A stretch of DNA of 34,787 bases from an uncultured Burkholderiales bacterium. Lineage in GTDB: Bacteria; Pseudomonadota; Gammaproteobacteria; Burkholderiales; Burkholderiaceae_C. A program made the translations under genes and the position numbers. Under the pieces are notes generated by a model. The model ran no database searches, was not told where the DNA came from, and was given only the letters and a program-made list of their open reading frames with translations. The stretch lies in contig CAIRBP010000013.1 of assembly GCA_903876885.1 (NCBI GenBank), positions 1-34,787 of the forward strand. Direction: 5' to 3'. Within the stretch, counting starts at the first letter, position 1. Every line of letters starts with the position of its first letter. Of the stretch, positions 34,573-34,787 are shown one piece after another.

Positions 34573-34787
34573 CTAGCCATTTAGTATTTAGATAACCTAT
34601 TCACGCTGAGATTTAGATGAGTTATGCATCTGGAATTTGATAATTACAAAAATATAGGCATAAGGTATTACATTTATGGCAGATGTACCAAACGTCTTAA
34701 TTTAAACATTCACGACCTTATAACAAAAACTCATATTCATGTGAACTTTAAATGGTTCTCAGATTGTTGAAGGACGTTCAAAATCAG

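Noticed and set aside
34573-34787. Possible gene at the right edge
   Set aside because: No ORF with a plausible start, length or composition in the last 215 bases on either strand.

Overview
The window looks like a moderately AT-rich chromosome segment of a betaproteobacterium of the Burkholderiales, most likely Polynucleobacter or a close relative. This is inferred from gene content: three Bug-type periplasmic receptors, a CysB/CysK pair, an AbrB-family permease, a long acyl-CoA dehydrogenase and a beta-HAD dehydrogenase of betaproteobacterial type. No rRNA or species marker is present, so the genus is a guess. There is one tRNA, tRNA-Leu(CAG), at the left edge. No CRISPR array, insertion sequence or prophage is visible.

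Layout. Positions 69-153 hold tRNA-Leu, followed by about 650 bases without a gene. Then comes a one-domain voltage-gated channel (812-1699, +), a secreted M20 peptidase and a periplasmic solute-binding protein (-), and a succinate-semialdehyde-type dehydrogenase (-). Divergent from the dehydrogenase are an AbrB permease and a beta-hydroxyacid dehydrogenase (+). Next are two Bug receptors (-) with a small MarR-like regulator (+) between them, an acyl-CoA dehydrogenase (-), and a second channel paralogue (13335-14210, +). cysK-cysB (-) follows with one or two small ORFs upstream, then glucarate dehydratase (-), an amidotransferase-like BPL_N protein (-) and a third channel paralogue (19107-19916, -).

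Positions 20014-24099 are a compact catabolic operon on the - strand: SDR, Bug receptor, carboxymuconolactone-decarboxylase-like protein, amidohydrolase, HpcH/HpaI aldolase. Upstream of it is a regulatory unit. An internally deleted MreB-like protein and a FixJ-like response regulator form one - strand operon, and a multi-spanning membrane histidine kinase is transcribed divergently. The right part has ahpC-ahpF (-), a very long flagellin with repeated inserts (-), a secreted alpha/beta hydrolase (-) and a DUF167 protein (+).

How the genes may work together (inference). Glucarate dehydratase, the HpcH/HpaI aldolase, the lactonase-like amidohydrolase, the SDR and the beta-HAD dehydrogenase could make a route from an aldonic, aldaric or uronic acid to pyruvate and glycerate. 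Bug and AbrB proteins could supply uptake. The adjacent two-component system is a plausible regulator: an 11-base motif (TTCGGATATGT) occurs both in front of the mreB-like/regulator operon and in front of the catabolic operon.

The most unusual items are (1) three paralogous channels with three different selectivity filters (TLESWSD, TLENWAD, TLEGWAG), (2) the MreB-like protein lacking about 100 central residues and coupled to a two-component system, and (3) the 891-residue flagellin with an A-B-A-B-A insert architecture.
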